From: CAZIPZ01 sp964541075
Lineage (GTDB): Bacteria > Acidobacteriota > Terriglobia > 20CM-2-55-15
DNA length: 10,013 nucleotides
Direction: 5' to 3'
NCBI GenBank assembly: GCA_964541075.1
Contig: CAZIPZ010000149.1
Coordinates: 1 to 10,013 of the forward strand
The translations under genes were made by a program, and so were the position numbers. Position 1 is the stretch's first letter, and each line of letters begins with the position of its first letter. Under the pieces are notes generated by a model. That model searched no databases, was not told where the DNA came from, and was given only the letters and a program-made list of their open reading frames with translations. Positions 1-7,431 of this stretch are shown piece by piece.

Positions 1-977
1 AATGCATAAATGAAGTGAGTCTGTGGTCTCACGAGCAGATCCGTCATCCGGCAGAGATCGAATGAGAAATATCCAGTCGCGACCATCCCCCGGTCCGTCC
101 GCTCAAGAGGCTCATATGTAGGAACGAGCAGCTTGAGGATTCTCGGTTCGGGGTCCACCGATCCCGTTAACAGGAGCGCGATGGATGCAACGGCCGTCAC
201 CGGAGGAATCGGGTTCGATCCATTCCCGCCCTCGCTTGACTTCATCAGGGTTTGGAGTGGTTGGACGGGCAGCCGGTAGCTCGCAGTGAGCACGCATCTG
301 GCGCCGGGAGCGAACACGCTGACGCGCGCAACGGAGATAGCAATGCCGGGTTCCGCCGGGATGGGCGGCGAATTGTCCTGCCGTTGATAGCTGGGAAGCG
401 GTTCTGCAGGTTCAGGAAAAAACACCGCGGGTTTCAGCCGGGAACGGATTTGCCGCAGAAATTCATCTACCGCAGGATCATCGTAGCGGGCGGATTCGAC
501 TAGCTTCATTCGGCATCGATTGGAGACCTGATCCAACAGTATCGCTGTAATGAGGTAGTCGCCGCGGTAAGGCGGCAGATTAAGCCGCGACAAAAGATCG
601 ACGGTGTAACCTTCGCTCACCATCGCGGTGTCATCTTTGGAAAAGCTGTCGCCGTTGGGCTTACTCGGCGCAGGAGGCCGAGGGGCGGGCGCTGCGCCGG
701 AGAGCGCGAGGCGCGCGCGCAGTTCGCCAGTGTTAACGTCCATGGCGGTGACGATCAAGGCTTCTCTTGAAGGAATCCTGCTTGCCGATAGGGGCTTGCA
801 CACGCGCATGAGCGCGACGGGAAAGCTCGCATACTGATTGAGTGGAACGGTTGTGGGAGCGCCGGCCAGAAGACCTTCCTGACCCTTCTGCATGAGCGGG
901 CGCTGAGCCGTCCTGCGCGTTCGCCACGGGTCGGTCCAGTACTCCTCGTCTTTAAGTCCGAACCTGTCTTCGATCAT
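1..977 (-). CDS. Hypothetical protein, C-terminus cut by window edge
   Basis: An open frame of 325 codons starts at an ATG (975-977) and has no stop before the left edge, so the C-terminus is missing. I do not recognise the family. The protein starts MIEDRFGLKDEEYW and has no signal peptide or obvious membrane helix. Residues about 40-75 and 120-160 alternate hydrophobic and polar residues (for example YRGDYLITAILLD), as in beta-sandwich domains. These flank a proline/alanine-rich linker at about 84-97 (APAPRPPAPSKP). A second strand-rich part follows from about residue 205 (ISVARVSVFAPG, then AVASIALLLTGSV). The ATG lies 8 bp after the stop of the upstream acidic repeat protein, so the two are probably co-transcribed and perhaps translationally coupled. 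No clear Shine-Dalgarno is visible. That the frame is real rests on its length and its tight spacing to the upstream gene. Function unknown. Confidence 0.7.
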   Translation of the reverse strand, partial: MIEDRFGLKDEEYWTDPWRTRRTAQRPLMQKGQEGLLAGAPTTVPLNQYASFPVALMRVCKPLSASRIPSREALIVTAMDVNTGELRARLALSGAAPAPRPPAPSKPNGDSFSKDDTAMVSEGYTVDLLSRLNLPPYRGDYLITAILLDQVSNRCRMKLVESARYDDPAVDEFLRQIRSRLKPAVFFPEPAEPLPSYQRQDNSPPIPAEPGIAISVARVSVFAPGARCVLTASYRLPVQPLQTLMKSSEGGNGSNPIPPVTAVASIALLLTGSVDPEPRILKLLVPTYEPLERTDRGMVATGYFSFDLCRMTDLLVRPQTHFIYA

Positions 978-985
978 ATTGCTTA

Positions 986-1966
986 CTACCGGCCCTTCGG
1001 TCCTTTGGGCTCGTCCACCTGTGCGTCAGAATCCAGGCCAGGATCCTCTTCTACATCCACACGAGCCCCCAGCGCCGGCGGTTCTTCTGTTCCTGCATTC
1101 GCATCCAGCGCCGGCGAATGGGCGACCTTCGAGTCGAGACCCATTGCCGGACCATCCTCGACTTTGGAATCGAGATCCATGGCGGCGCCTTCCTCGATCC
1201 TGGAGTCCAGACCGACTGCGGGAGTGCTTTCAACTTTCGACTTGAGATCCACCATCGCGGGAGTCTGTTCGACGTGCGAGTCGAGGTCGATTGCTGGGGC
1301 CTCTTCGACTTTGGATTCGAGATCCAGCGCTGCCGTAGGATCTTCGACATGCGTCTTGAACTTCGCTGTTGGGCTCTCCTCGAGCCGAGCCTGGGATTTC
1401 ATTGCGGCGGTTTCTTCGAGTTCCACTTCCGCTTCCAGTTCCGGTTCCTTCTCGACCGCCGTTCGGGATCCCATGCCCGGCGGTTCGTCCGAATCGATTA
1501 TTGCAACCAGGTCCGGTTGCTCGGCGGTTTCTGTGACTTCCTCCGCTTCGGTTGCGGATTCCTGGCTCTCCATCTCGTCCTGCAACGGAGTCGTTTCCGC
1601 AGCGACCATAGGCGATTCATCGCCTCCAATGCGCAGCAAGCCTTCTGCTGCACCTTCGCCGATTGCTGCGTCAATGGTCGCAACCATCAGATGTCCTGAG
1701 GCGATCTTCAAGGCTGCGGAGGCCATCAGGTCGTCATCCTCTATGTTGCTGAGGGAAAATGAGTCCGTCCGGTCCAGAAGCCACAATCGCAGATCGTGCA
1801 AATGGCCAGAATCCGTAATGACGCTGCGAAGGAAGAAGAGCGCAGAAACCTGATCGTTGAACGTGAGTGGGGCGGCCTCTCCGATGCCGGATTCCTTGCA
1901 GTCCTCCAACCGGGAGCAAAGGAAATATTCGTCGCACCCTCTTCGTAGTGGAAAAGCCGAAAACAC
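986..1966 (-). CDS. Acidic protein with degenerate 12-13-residue repeats
   Basis: A 326-residue protein of unknown function. Residues 1-115 look globular: several cysteines (C11, C17, C23), a hydrophobic stretch SALFFLRSVI at 41-50, and LRLWLLDRTDSF at 59-70. Residues 120-186 are glutamate-rich and low in complexity. Residues 187-320 are degenerate tandem repeats with consensus L-D-S-K-V-E-[DE]-x-P-A-[MIV]-x. The C-terminus is KGPKGR. There is no signal peptide, so I expect a cytoplasmic or injected/assembly-type protein, but no activity can be assigned. The start used is a GTG at 1964-1966, the first conventional start after an in-frame TAA at about 2031-2033. No good Shine-Dalgarno precedes it, and coding-like sequence continues upstream of it, so the N-terminus is uncertain. 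The same DNA is also open for 282 codons on the plus strand, but that reading is a serine-rich low-complexity shadow. It sits 8 bp upstream of the next minus-strand gene. Confidence 0.6.
   Translation of the reverse strand: MFSAFPLRRGCDEYFLCSRLEDCKESGIGEAAPLTFNDQVSALFFLRSVITDSGHLHDLRLWLLDRTDSFSLSNIEDDDLMASAALKIASGHLMVATIDAAIGEGAAEGLLRIGGDESPMVAAETTPLQDEMESQESATEAEEVTETAEQPDLVAIIDSDEPPGMGSRTAVEKEPELEAEVELEETAAMKSQARLEESPTAKFKTHVEDPTAALDLESKVEEAPAIDLDSHVEQTPAMVDLKSKVESTPAVGLDSRIEEGAAMDLDSKVEDGPAMGLDSKVAHSPALDANAGTEEPPALGARVDVEEDPGLDSDAQVDEPKGPKGR
1007..1408 (-). repeat. Degenerate 36-39-bp tandem repeats inside the acidic protein gene
   Basis: About ten units encode variants of LDSKVEDxPAMx. 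Examples are LDLESKVEEAPAI, DLDSHVEQTPAMV, DLKSKVESTPAVG, LDSRIEEGAAMD, LDSKVEDGPAMG and LDSKVAHSPALD. The units keep the spacing, the V-E core and the P-A pair, while the outer units drift (ANAGTEEPPALG, ARVDVEEDPGLD). Unit lengths are multiples of three, which explains why several other frames also stay open here. The repeats probably arose by unequal recombination or replication slippage and then diverged. Confidence 0.75.
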
Positions 1967-2134
1967 AGCCGGATCAATATAGCAGAAGCTGTGTCGCGCC
2001 GGAGGATTCCAGCGCCGGCCGCGGTCAAATGTTTAATGATTTGCGCTCATGAAGCGTGGAAAGATTAGGCGAGTAAGAATTGGTGCTGCTTAGAGTTCGT
2101 ATCAGTAATTCACAATCAGAGGCAACCAATCCAA

Positions 2135-2623
2135 TTGGCAACGCACGTCGTACTCGTTCATCCCGAGATTCACTGGAACACCGGAAATGCCGGCCGTACG
2201 AGCCTCGCCGCCGGCGCCGTGTTGCATCTGATCGAACCGCTCGGATTCTCACTTGATGAACGCCAGGTGAAGCGGGCAGGGCTCGATTACTGGGATTATG
2301 TCGAGCCGCGCATATGGGCAAGCTGGGATGCATTCGAATTGGAGCTTCCGAAACTTGGCCATCCGTACTTCTTCTCGGCAAAGGCGGAGCGACTCTTCTG
2401 GGATGCGCCCCTTGGCGAGCAGAGTGATGTAGTGCTGATCTTTGGAGGCGAGACATCGGGTCTGCCAATGGAATTGCGCCGGCGCTATGAAGACCGGTTC
2501 TTCCGAATGCCGATCCTGTCGCCGCAGGTCCGATCGTTGAATCTGTCGACGTCCGTTGCAATCGCACTCTACGAAGTCCTGCGGCAGCGGCGGTGCAACG
2601 GGGAAGAGACTGCGGGTATGTAG
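2135..2623 (+). CDS. trmL: tRNA (cytidine(34)-2'-O)-methyltransferase, SpoU/SPOUT family
   Basis: A 162-residue SPOUT-fold methyltransferase of TrmL type and normal length for that family. Family knowledge: TrmL uses S-adenosylmethionine to methylate the 2'-hydroxyl of the wobble nucleotide 34 in some leucine tRNAs, and works as a cytoplasmic dimer. Motifs visible: HPEIHWNTGNAGRTS (residues 9-23, the N/R motif 1), HLIEPLGFSLD at 31-41, motif 2 LIFGGETSGLP at 101-111, and motif 3 RSLNLSTSVAIALYEVLRQ at 133-151, which form the trefoil-knot cofactor pocket. The start is a TTG at 2135, with AGAGG at 2118-2122 as a rather distant (12 nt) ribosome site. No better start fits the MxxxVVLVHPEI opening. 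It is the only plus-strand gene in the window and converges on prmA. Confidence 0.9.
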   Translation: MATHVVLVHPEIHWNTGNAGRTSLAAGAVLHLIEPLGFSLDERQVKRAGLDYWDYVEPRIWASWDAFELELPKLGHPYFFSAKAERLFWDAPLGEQSDVVLIFGGETSGLPMELRRRYEDRFFRMPILSPQVRSLNLSTSVAIALYEVLRQRRCNGEETAGM

Positions 2624-2629
2624 GGTGCG

Positions 2630-3421
2630 CTACCAGGAAGCTTGCATCACTATAAGCGTCCATCCGGAGAGCGTCTGCGATCCGACATGGCGCATTCCGA
2701 ATCGCTGATACGCTTTCAGGACTTCGGATTCAAGAGTTGACCCGATCCCGGAAAGGATGAGTCGTCCGGCGCCACCTACGCGCCGAACGAGAACCGGCGC
2801 CATCTCGATCAGGGGAGCTGCGAGAATATTGGCGACGACAAGAGGCCAGAGGCCGTCTACGGCGTCTGGTCCGCCGAGTACGAGCTCGAGGCGATCCGCA
2901 AGATGATTCAATCGTGCATTCTGCGCCGCCGCTTCCAAAGCGGCGGCGTCGATATCCAGGCCGATTGCTCGCCGCGCCCCCATCATCAGCGCCGCCAAAG
3001 CGAGCACCCCCGATCCAGTGCCGACATCGAGCACACGTTCTGAAACCCCTATGGTCAGGGCCTCCTCGATGGCTTCCACGCAAAGCGCTGTGGACGGGTG
3101 GTATCCGGTTCCGAAGGCCGTGGAATCCGACAATCGCAGTGCGCCGGGTGGAGCGGATGTTTCGGGAGGTGCGATCACGATATTCCCGATACGAATGGCG
3201 CGAGGACTCAGCAGCCAGACGGACCCGTTGTCGCGAGCAACGGCCGCCGACGCCCTTACGCCCGACGCAGCCAGGACGCGCGACACGGCATCCGGCGCCA
3301 CACCATCCGGAATGATGGCAGCCAGGCCTTCCTGAACTTCTTCGATATCGAGCGCGCCCAACTGTACGAGTTTGTCCAGCGCGTCAGCCGGCGGAGAAGG
3401 AATGTCGATGCGATAAGGCAC
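2630..3421 (-). CDS. prmA: Ribosomal protein L11 methyltransferase
   Basis: A 263-residue class I S-adenosylmethionine methyltransferase of the PrmA family, which modifies lysines and the N-terminus of large-subunit protein L11. Visible: the PrmA signature STAFGTGYHPSTALCVEAIEE (residues 100-120), motif I VLDVGTGSGVLALAA (130-144), the acidic cofactor residue in GLDIDAAALEAAAQNARLN (154-172), and VVANILAAPLIEMAP (195-209), the family's NxxA-type catalytic segment. Residues 1-90 are the region that recognises L11 in family members; this copy is somewhat shorter than the E. coli enzyme (about 293), mainly at the N-terminus. The GTG start (3419-3421) is well bounded because an in-frame TGA lies two codons upstream. 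No strong Shine-Dalgarno is seen. It lies 149 bp downstream of the ATP-grasp gene in the same direction. Substrate L11 is inferred from family membership. Confidence 0.9.
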   Translation of the reverse strand: MPYRIDIPSPPADALDKLVQLGALDIEEVQEGLAAIIPDGVAPDAVSRVLAASGVRASAAVARDNGSVWLLSPRAIRIGNIVIAPPETSAPPGALRLSDSTAFGTGYHPSTALCVEAIEEALTIGVSERVLDVGTGSGVLALAALMMGARRAIGLDIDAAALEAAAQNARLNHLADRLELVLGGPDAVDGLWPLVVANILAAPLIEMAPVLVRRVGGAGRLILSGIGSTLESEVLKAYQRFGMRHVGSQTLSGWTLIVMQASW

Positions 3422-3570
3422 TCGTCAGACTAACGCAGCTTTGCTGTCCGGAGCCATCTGTTCGACTGCTGCGGGTTGAGGAAGGCAAACATTCAAGGGG
3501 ACGCGGTCAGACAGAAATAGTGCGCGCAGTGTAAAGGCGCCTACTCGACCGGAGATCATCTGCGGTTCGT

Positions 3571-4815
3571 TTATCCGCAGGTTGATGGCGCGGATTTCAA
3601 CATTCGGGCGCGCAAGCCGCCGGCGACGCGAATGAGGGCGCGGCGTGAAAATCGGAGCGTGGATGTAAGTGCAGGCATCGGATCATCCCACGCAAATACG
3701 GCCCACATTTTTTCGCCGAACAAGGATCGCACCCAATCTGCAGCGCGCAGCGTTCCTTCACGACGGTAGCCTCGGACAGCGCCGAATTCGCGTGACAACG
3801 AAACCCATTTCACACCGGTGCGCGCTCGTTTCGGAGCTGGAAGCTTCTCACCAATAGCGTCCAAATAAGCGATGTAAGCGGTATCGACGCCAACTCGCTG
3901 TCCGAGCGCGTCCCAGAGACCAAAGCGGGCGTTGAACTCAATCAGCTTCAGCTTGCCATCGCGCGAGTCGCGTTTGAACTCAATGCCGCCGAGTCCGTGA
4001 TAGTTCAATCCTTCTAGAAACTGCAGACTGACGCGATCAAGAACCGGATCTTCCACGGATACAACGTAGCTGGCGCTGCCGAAGTGAACGGGCGTTACTC
4101 GCTCTTTTCTGCCTGAAAAGTGCCAGACCCTGCCTTCTGCGGACCGATAAAAAGCGAAATACAAAAGGTCGCGGTCCTCGCCTGGAACAACTTCGCTGAT
4201 GATCACATCGGCATCCAACTGGTGAATCTCGCGGTACGCGGAAATCAACTCTTCAGGAGTATTGACGAGAATCGATTTTTCAGTTCCGCCGTAGATTGAT
4301 TTCAATTTTGCCTGCACAGCCGCCCGCTGCCAGCTATTTGAACGAATAGGCTTGATTAGGCACGGATAAGGAATAAGCGTCGATATGGCCGTGACATCTT
4401 CCGCCGATTTCGGTGCGAACGTTACTGGAACCGCAACCGAGTTCTCTCGCGCCGTATGAAACAAGGCGTCTTTTGCTGCGGTTTTCCGAATGATTTCACT
4501 CTGCGGATTCGTCAGCCGCAGATATTCCTTCAAAACACTTTCTCGCGCCGCATAAGTATGCAGAGTGTTGTCGCCCGTCAAAAAGAGCACTGGTTTTTCC
4601 GGAAGGGATCGCGCCAGGTGCAGTAGAAAGTCCAAATTTCGCTCTTCGGACTGATCGATTGCCGGACACTGCCGGCTGATGGAGAATCTTGAAGACATTC
4701 CAATCTGGCCGGCTTCCGGATCCAGAGTGAAGACAGGGATGCCGCGCCTGCCCAGCGAACGGGCGATGCCGAGTCCTGAGTACCCCATGTAGGTCACAAT
4801 GGCCGACGGACGCAT
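3571..4815 (-). CDS. ATP-grasp domain protein, carboxylate-amine ligase-like
   Basis: A 414-residue ATP-grasp enzyme. Such enzymes activate a carboxylate as an acyl phosphate and join it to an amine or thiol; the substrates here are unknown. Residues 1-110 form the Rossmann-like pre-grasp domain (IVTYMGYSGLGIARSLGRR at 6-24, then FTLDPE; FLTGDNTLH at 78-86). The grasp core includes KDALFHTARENSVAVPVTF (115-133), CLIKPIRSNSW with the ATP-binding lysine 155, the adenine-binding segment IISEVVPGEDRDL (205-217), and the metal-binding pair GGIEF (276-280) and LIEFNARFG (291-299). The order and spacing look intact. The C-terminus is arginine-rich and basic. The ATG start has a good ribosome site, GAGGTG, 7 nt upstream (4823-4828). 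It resembles the COG3919-type ATP-grasp proteins often found near cell-surface polysaccharide genes, but nothing here confirms such a role. A 297-bp gap separates it from otsA, so it need not belong to the trehalose operon. Confidence 0.85.
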   Translation of the reverse strand: MRPSAIVTYMGYSGLGIARSLGRRGIPVFTLDPEAGQIGMSSRFSISRQCPAIDQSEERNLDFLLHLARSLPEKPVLFLTGDNTLHTYAARESVLKEYLRLTNPQSEIIRKTAAKDALFHTARENSVAVPVTFAPKSAEDVTAISTLIPYPCLIKPIRSNSWQRAAVQAKLKSIYGGTEKSILVNTPEELISAYREIHQLDADVIISEVVPGEDRDLLYFAFYRSAEGRVWHFSGRKERVTPVHFGSASYVVSVEDPVLDRVSLQFLEGLNYHGLGGIEFKRDSRDGKLKLIEFNARFGLWDALGQRVGVDTAYIAYLDAIGEKLPAPKRARTGVKWVSLSREFGAVRGYRREGTLRAADWVRSLFGEKMWAVFAWDDPMPALTSTLRFSRRALIRVAGGLRARMLKSAPSTCG

Positions 4816-5112
4816 AGTTTTGCACCTCGTGTCTAATTGAAAGAGCGGGCTTTCCCGAAGGATTCTGCTCTGTCAGCGCTACTCGTTATGCAGGCGGCGT
4901 GCCGATGATTCCAAATTCGGACCACCACGCCACATCGCAGTCATCACCGGGCGTTTAACGCGCTCAGTGGGGGCGCACTGTGCGGTTTTGAAGAAAGCTG
5001 TTGTAGGTCAAACCACCACGTCAACGGAGATGCCTGCCCCACCGTGGAATCAGATCGACCTGCATTTGCCAGTTGACACTGTTTCGAAACGGCCGAGCCA
5101 AGCTCCTGAATT
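4816..5112. other. 297-bp intergenic region between otsA and the ATP-grasp gene
   Basis: This is the largest gap in the window. It should hold the end of the ots transcript and the promoter of the ATP-grasp gene, both on the minus strand. I see the GAGGTG ribosome site at 4823-4828 and some short inverted repeats, such as CGCA-CTG-TGCG near 4977-4987 and GCGTT-T-AACGC near 4951-4961. None has the long GC stem plus T-run that would make a convincing terminator on the minus strand. I could not place a -35/-10 pair with confidence. A plus-strand open frame from 4967 overlaps otsA and has no family signature. Confidence 0.5.
4823..4828 (-). promoter_or_regulatory. Ribosome binding site of the ATP-grasp gene
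   Basis: GAGGTG on the minus strand lies 7 nt before the ATG at 4815. It is one of the clearest ribosome sites in the window and fixes this start against the slightly longer out-of-frame alternatives. Confidence 0.7.
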
Positions 5113-6579
5113 TCAGAAATTGCTCACTGCGCCCTTTTGGGCCCATCCGACAAATGATTCGGAAATAGCAGAGTCGACGCGCCGGTTTCCGATGAACGAC
5201 TCCGCCCATTGAAATACGTCGTGCTTCCGCAGATGGCGCTGCATGGCAAGCATGCGACGACGCTGTTCCGATTCTTCCATTGATAATGCAGTCTCGAAGG
5301 CTTGGACAAGAGCATGGCAGTCATTTGGATTTACAAGCAGCGCCCCACATTTCAGTTCTTGAGCGGCCCCTGCGAACTCACTGAGAATCAGCACGCCGGT
5401 GCTGTCTATTTTGGACGCACAAAATTCCTTCGCCACCAGATTCATTCCATCTCTCAACGGTGTGACGGCGGCAATATGCGCCGTTCGATAAAATGCGATC
5501 AATTCTCTTTGAGAAACGGCCTGATGAAAATAGTGAATCGGTATCCAGCCCGGACGACTGTACTTCCCATTAATTCGACTGACGAGAGTCTCGATGCTGA
5601 GTCGCAGTTGTTTGTATTCGGGGATCTCTTCCCGGCTCGGCACTACGATCTGCAGCATGCTCACAAGGCCCCGAAGCGATGCATTGCATTCAAGAAGCTT
5701 TTCAAAAGCGGACAGTCTCTGCGGAATGCCCTTCGTATAGTCGAGACGATCCACTCCGACAACCACTCGGAATCCCGGCGCCGCCTTCAAGGATTCCAGG
5801 GAGTAGAGCAACGATGAATCGATACTCGCACAAGCGAACGCGTCGTAATCAATGCCGATCGGGTAGGTTCCCACCAAGAAGCGCCTTCCGTTAGCGCGGA
5901 CGTGCATTTGTTCTCCGGCTTGAGATATTCGGACATACGGCGCGAACCTTTCGAGGCACGCAATGAAGTTGTTTTGATCCCTTCTGGTCTGAAATCCCAG
6001 GACCTCAAAATGCATGAGAGATTGAATGACTTCGCTTCGCCAGGGAAGGGTCTCGAAGATGTCCGGACATGGAAAGGGGATATGGTGAAAGTACGCCATT
6101 CGGCGCCGCCAGTTCCTTTGATGAACGCAGCCGGCAATCTTCATCAGGTGATAGTCGTGCACCCATACGAAATCATCGTCCTGCGCAATGGCTTGAACAG
6201 CATCGGCGAATTTTTCATTGACCTGACAATAGGCATTCCAATAGCTGTTATCAAACTGGCAGCGGGATGGAAGTCCGTGAAATAGCGGCCAGATAATCTC
6301 GTTTGAGAAGCCCTGGTAATAGCCGGCTCTCTCATCATCGGTAAGGAAAACAGGTTGAAATGCGTAGTTCCTGCTCGAAGACCAGCGCTTCAAAACGCGC
6401 TCGACGTCCGGGTCGTAAGCTGTCCCGGGGCAGCCTACCCAATGTCCACACCTTCGATCCAATATTGGCGTTAAGGCGCTGACTAATCCTCCGTTGCTCG
6501 CATCCGGCTGGAGCTCATGTCCACTCTTCAGCGTCACCGGCAGTCGATTGGACACGACAATCAATGCGCCGGGATTCAT
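5113..6579 (-). CDS. otsA: Trehalose-6-phosphate synthase (GT20 family)
   Basis: A 488-residue retaining glucosyltransferase that joins UDP-glucose and glucose-6-phosphate to give trehalose-6-phosphate plus UDP, in the cytoplasm. Residues (from this start): VVSNRLPVT at 8-16 with the phosphate-binding Arg; NGGLVSAL at 29-36, the glycine-rich UDP loop; VWVHDYHLMKIA around Asp142; FHHIPFPCPDIFETLP at 164-179; VGVDRLDYTKGIPQRL with Arg278 and Lys283, which bind the donor diphosphate; and PLRDGMNLVAKEF with Asp377, Asn380 and Glu384. All key GT20 residues appear intact and the length is normal. I chose the ATG at 6577-6579 because it overlaps the stop of the upstream phosphatase as ATGA and gives the family-typical short lead into IVVSNRLP. 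An ATG 27 bp further upstream (6606) would give 497 residues but lies inside otsB. Last gene of the apparent trehalose operon. Confidence 0.95.
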   Translation of the reverse strand: MNPGALIVVSNRLPVTLKSGHELQPDASNGGLVSALTPILDRRCGHWVGCPGTAYDPDVERVLKRWSSSRNYAFQPVFLTDDERAGYYQGFSNEIIWPLFHGLPSRCQFDNSYWNAYCQVNEKFADAVQAIAQDDDFVWVHDYHLMKIAGCVHQRNWRRRMAYFHHIPFPCPDIFETLPWRSEVIQSLMHFEVLGFQTRRDQNNFIACLERFAPYVRISQAGEQMHVRANGRRFLVGTYPIGIDYDAFACASIDSSLLYSLESLKAAPGFRVVVGVDRLDYTKGIPQRLSAFEKLLECNASLRGLVSMLQIVVPSREEIPEYKQLRLSIETLVSRINGKYSRPGWIPIHYFHQAVSQRELIAFYRTAHIAAVTPLRDGMNLVAKEFCASKIDSTGVLILSEFAGAAQELKCGALLVNPNDCHALVQAFETALSMEESEQRRRMLAMQRHLRKHDVFQWAESFIGNRRVDSAISESFVGWAQKGAVSNF

Positions 6580-7373
6580 GCGCGCCCCGTGCATGATCGG
6601 ATCCATGCTGCCAGGAAATCAATCAACTCGTCAGGAGGTTTGAGCCACATCTGCGCCGCTGTGACTCTTGGCTTCGGCCGCACGAGAACGGTCAAACCGC
6701 GGCCGTTCAATGCGCAGAAAGCGTCTTCGTCGCTGGAGTCGTCTCCGAGATACGCGATCGGAACGGTGTCGTCGAACCTTGAAGTCAGCGTGCGCACGAC
6801 ATTTCCTTTATTGGCTGTTCGCAGCCGAAGTTCGACTCCGCCGTCAAACTCCGCCAGCATCAGATCCGGATGCTTTGCCAAAGACTCCAGAACCCGGAAG
6901 GCTTTCCGTCGAATAGTGAGCACCTTTGAAGGCGCCACCCCTCTCCAGTGGACAGCAACAGCCGCAAGCTTGATTTCGAGGCATCTTCCCAGACCTTGAC
7001 GCTCGAGCATGGCCTCACATTGTGCAAGAGCATCAAACGCCTCATCACTTCCGGCGATCTGTTCGTAGTGGCCTTCCGGACCGATTCTTTCCAAGCCGTG
7101 AGCTCCCCAGACTTCCGGCGGCGGGTTCAGAGAGAGTAGCGGCGGGACCTCATGCGCCGCTCGTCCGCTGATCACAATCAAGTCGGTGCGGCAAGTCGCG
7201 ATGATGGTTTGCAGCAGCTGGTGAATGCCGAAGTAGGGACGCGCCAGGCTTCGATCCGCGGAAAAAGGTGCAATCGTTCCGTCATAGTCCAGCAAAAGGA
7301 CCCGCCTGCGCGCCTTCGAGAGGTCCTCAAAAAATGGAATGTGATGCGTGCGGTCGACTATTGCTTTGCTCAC
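6576..7373 (-). CDS. otsB: Trehalose-6-phosphate phosphatase, copy proximal to otsA
   Basis: A 265-residue HAD-superfamily phosphatase that turns trehalose-6-phosphate into trehalose and phosphate. Length matches the short bacterial OtsB (E. coli 266). Visible: motif I LLLDYDGTIAPF with nucleophile Asp29 and acid/base Asp31; motif II VISGR (67-71); GLER (93-96), a substrate-cap signature; EIKLAAVAVHWRG (133-145); TANKGN with Lys189 of motif III; and YLGDDSSDEDAF (208-219) with the magnesium aspartates. Nothing essential looks lost. The start is a GTG with GGAAGG 7 nt upstream (7381-7386). The stop TGA overlaps the otsA ATG, implying coupled translation. It is clearly paralogous to the next gene upstream, with identical runs such as KLAAVAVHWRG, PIAYLGDD and NGRGLTVLVRP. 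A 121-nt spacer carrying the hairpin at 7432-7455 precedes it. Confidence 0.95.
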   Translation of the reverse strand: MSKAIVDRTHHIPFFEDLSKARRRVLLLDYDGTIAPFSADRSLARPYFGIHQLLQTIIATCRTDLIVISGRAAHEVPPLLSLNPPPEVWGAHGLERIGPEGHYEQIAGSDEAFDALAQCEAMLERQGLGRCLEIKLAAVAVHWRGVAPSKVLTIRRKAFRVLESLAKHPDLMLAEFDGGVELRLRTANKGNVVRTLTSRFDDTVPIAYLGDDSSDEDAFCALNGRGLTVLVRPKPRVTAAQMWLKPPDELIDFLAAWIRSCTGRA

Positions 7374-7380
7374 GTTGAAT

Positions 7381-7386
7381 CCTTCC
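7381..7386 (-). promoter_or_regulatory. Ribosome binding site of the otsA-proximal otsB
   Basis: GGAAGG on the minus strand, 7 nt before the GTG at 7373. It supports the GTG start, so that the protein begins MSKAIV. Confidence 0.65.
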
Positions 7387-7404
7387 GAGAAAAAATGCGC
7401 AATC

Positions 7405-7411
7405 TGAGTAT
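7405..7411 (-). promoter_or_regulatory. ATACTCA box in otsB leader (copy 1)
   Basis: Minus-strand ATACTCA lies exactly 20 nt downstream of the hairpin at 7432-7455 and 31 nt before the GTG of the otsA-proximal otsB. The same heptamer lies exactly 20 nt downstream of the other hairpin (8342-8348), while the intervening 20 nt have diverged. The function is not known; it could be part of a promoter, a protein site or a leader RNA element. Confidence 0.45.
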
Positions 7412-7431
7412 GCCGGCGGCGGGCTATCCAG

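Noticed and set aside
1005..1853. 282-codon plus-strand open frame, serine-rich
   Set aside because: It mirrors the repeat-bearing minus-strand gene. The repeat units are multiples of three, so opposite frames stay open, and the translation is low-complexity Ser/Ala with no globular part.
3520..3542. Short palindromes TGCGCGCA and AGGCGCCT upstream of prmA
   Set aside because: 8-bp GC-rich palindromes are expected by chance at this base composition, and they are unrelated to the ots leader element.
4976..4992. Possible terminator CGCA-CTG-TGCG followed by GTTTT
   Set aside because: The stem is only 4 bp and the T-run points in the plus direction, where no gene ends.
4967..5212. 81-codon plus-strand frame overlapping the otsA end
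   Set aside because: No family signature, and it overlaps the conserved gene on the other strand by 100 bp.
6604..6606. Upstream ATG as otsA start
   Set aside because: It lies 28 bp inside otsB, whereas the ATG at 6579 forms an ATGA overlap and leads directly into the conserved VVSNRLP segment.
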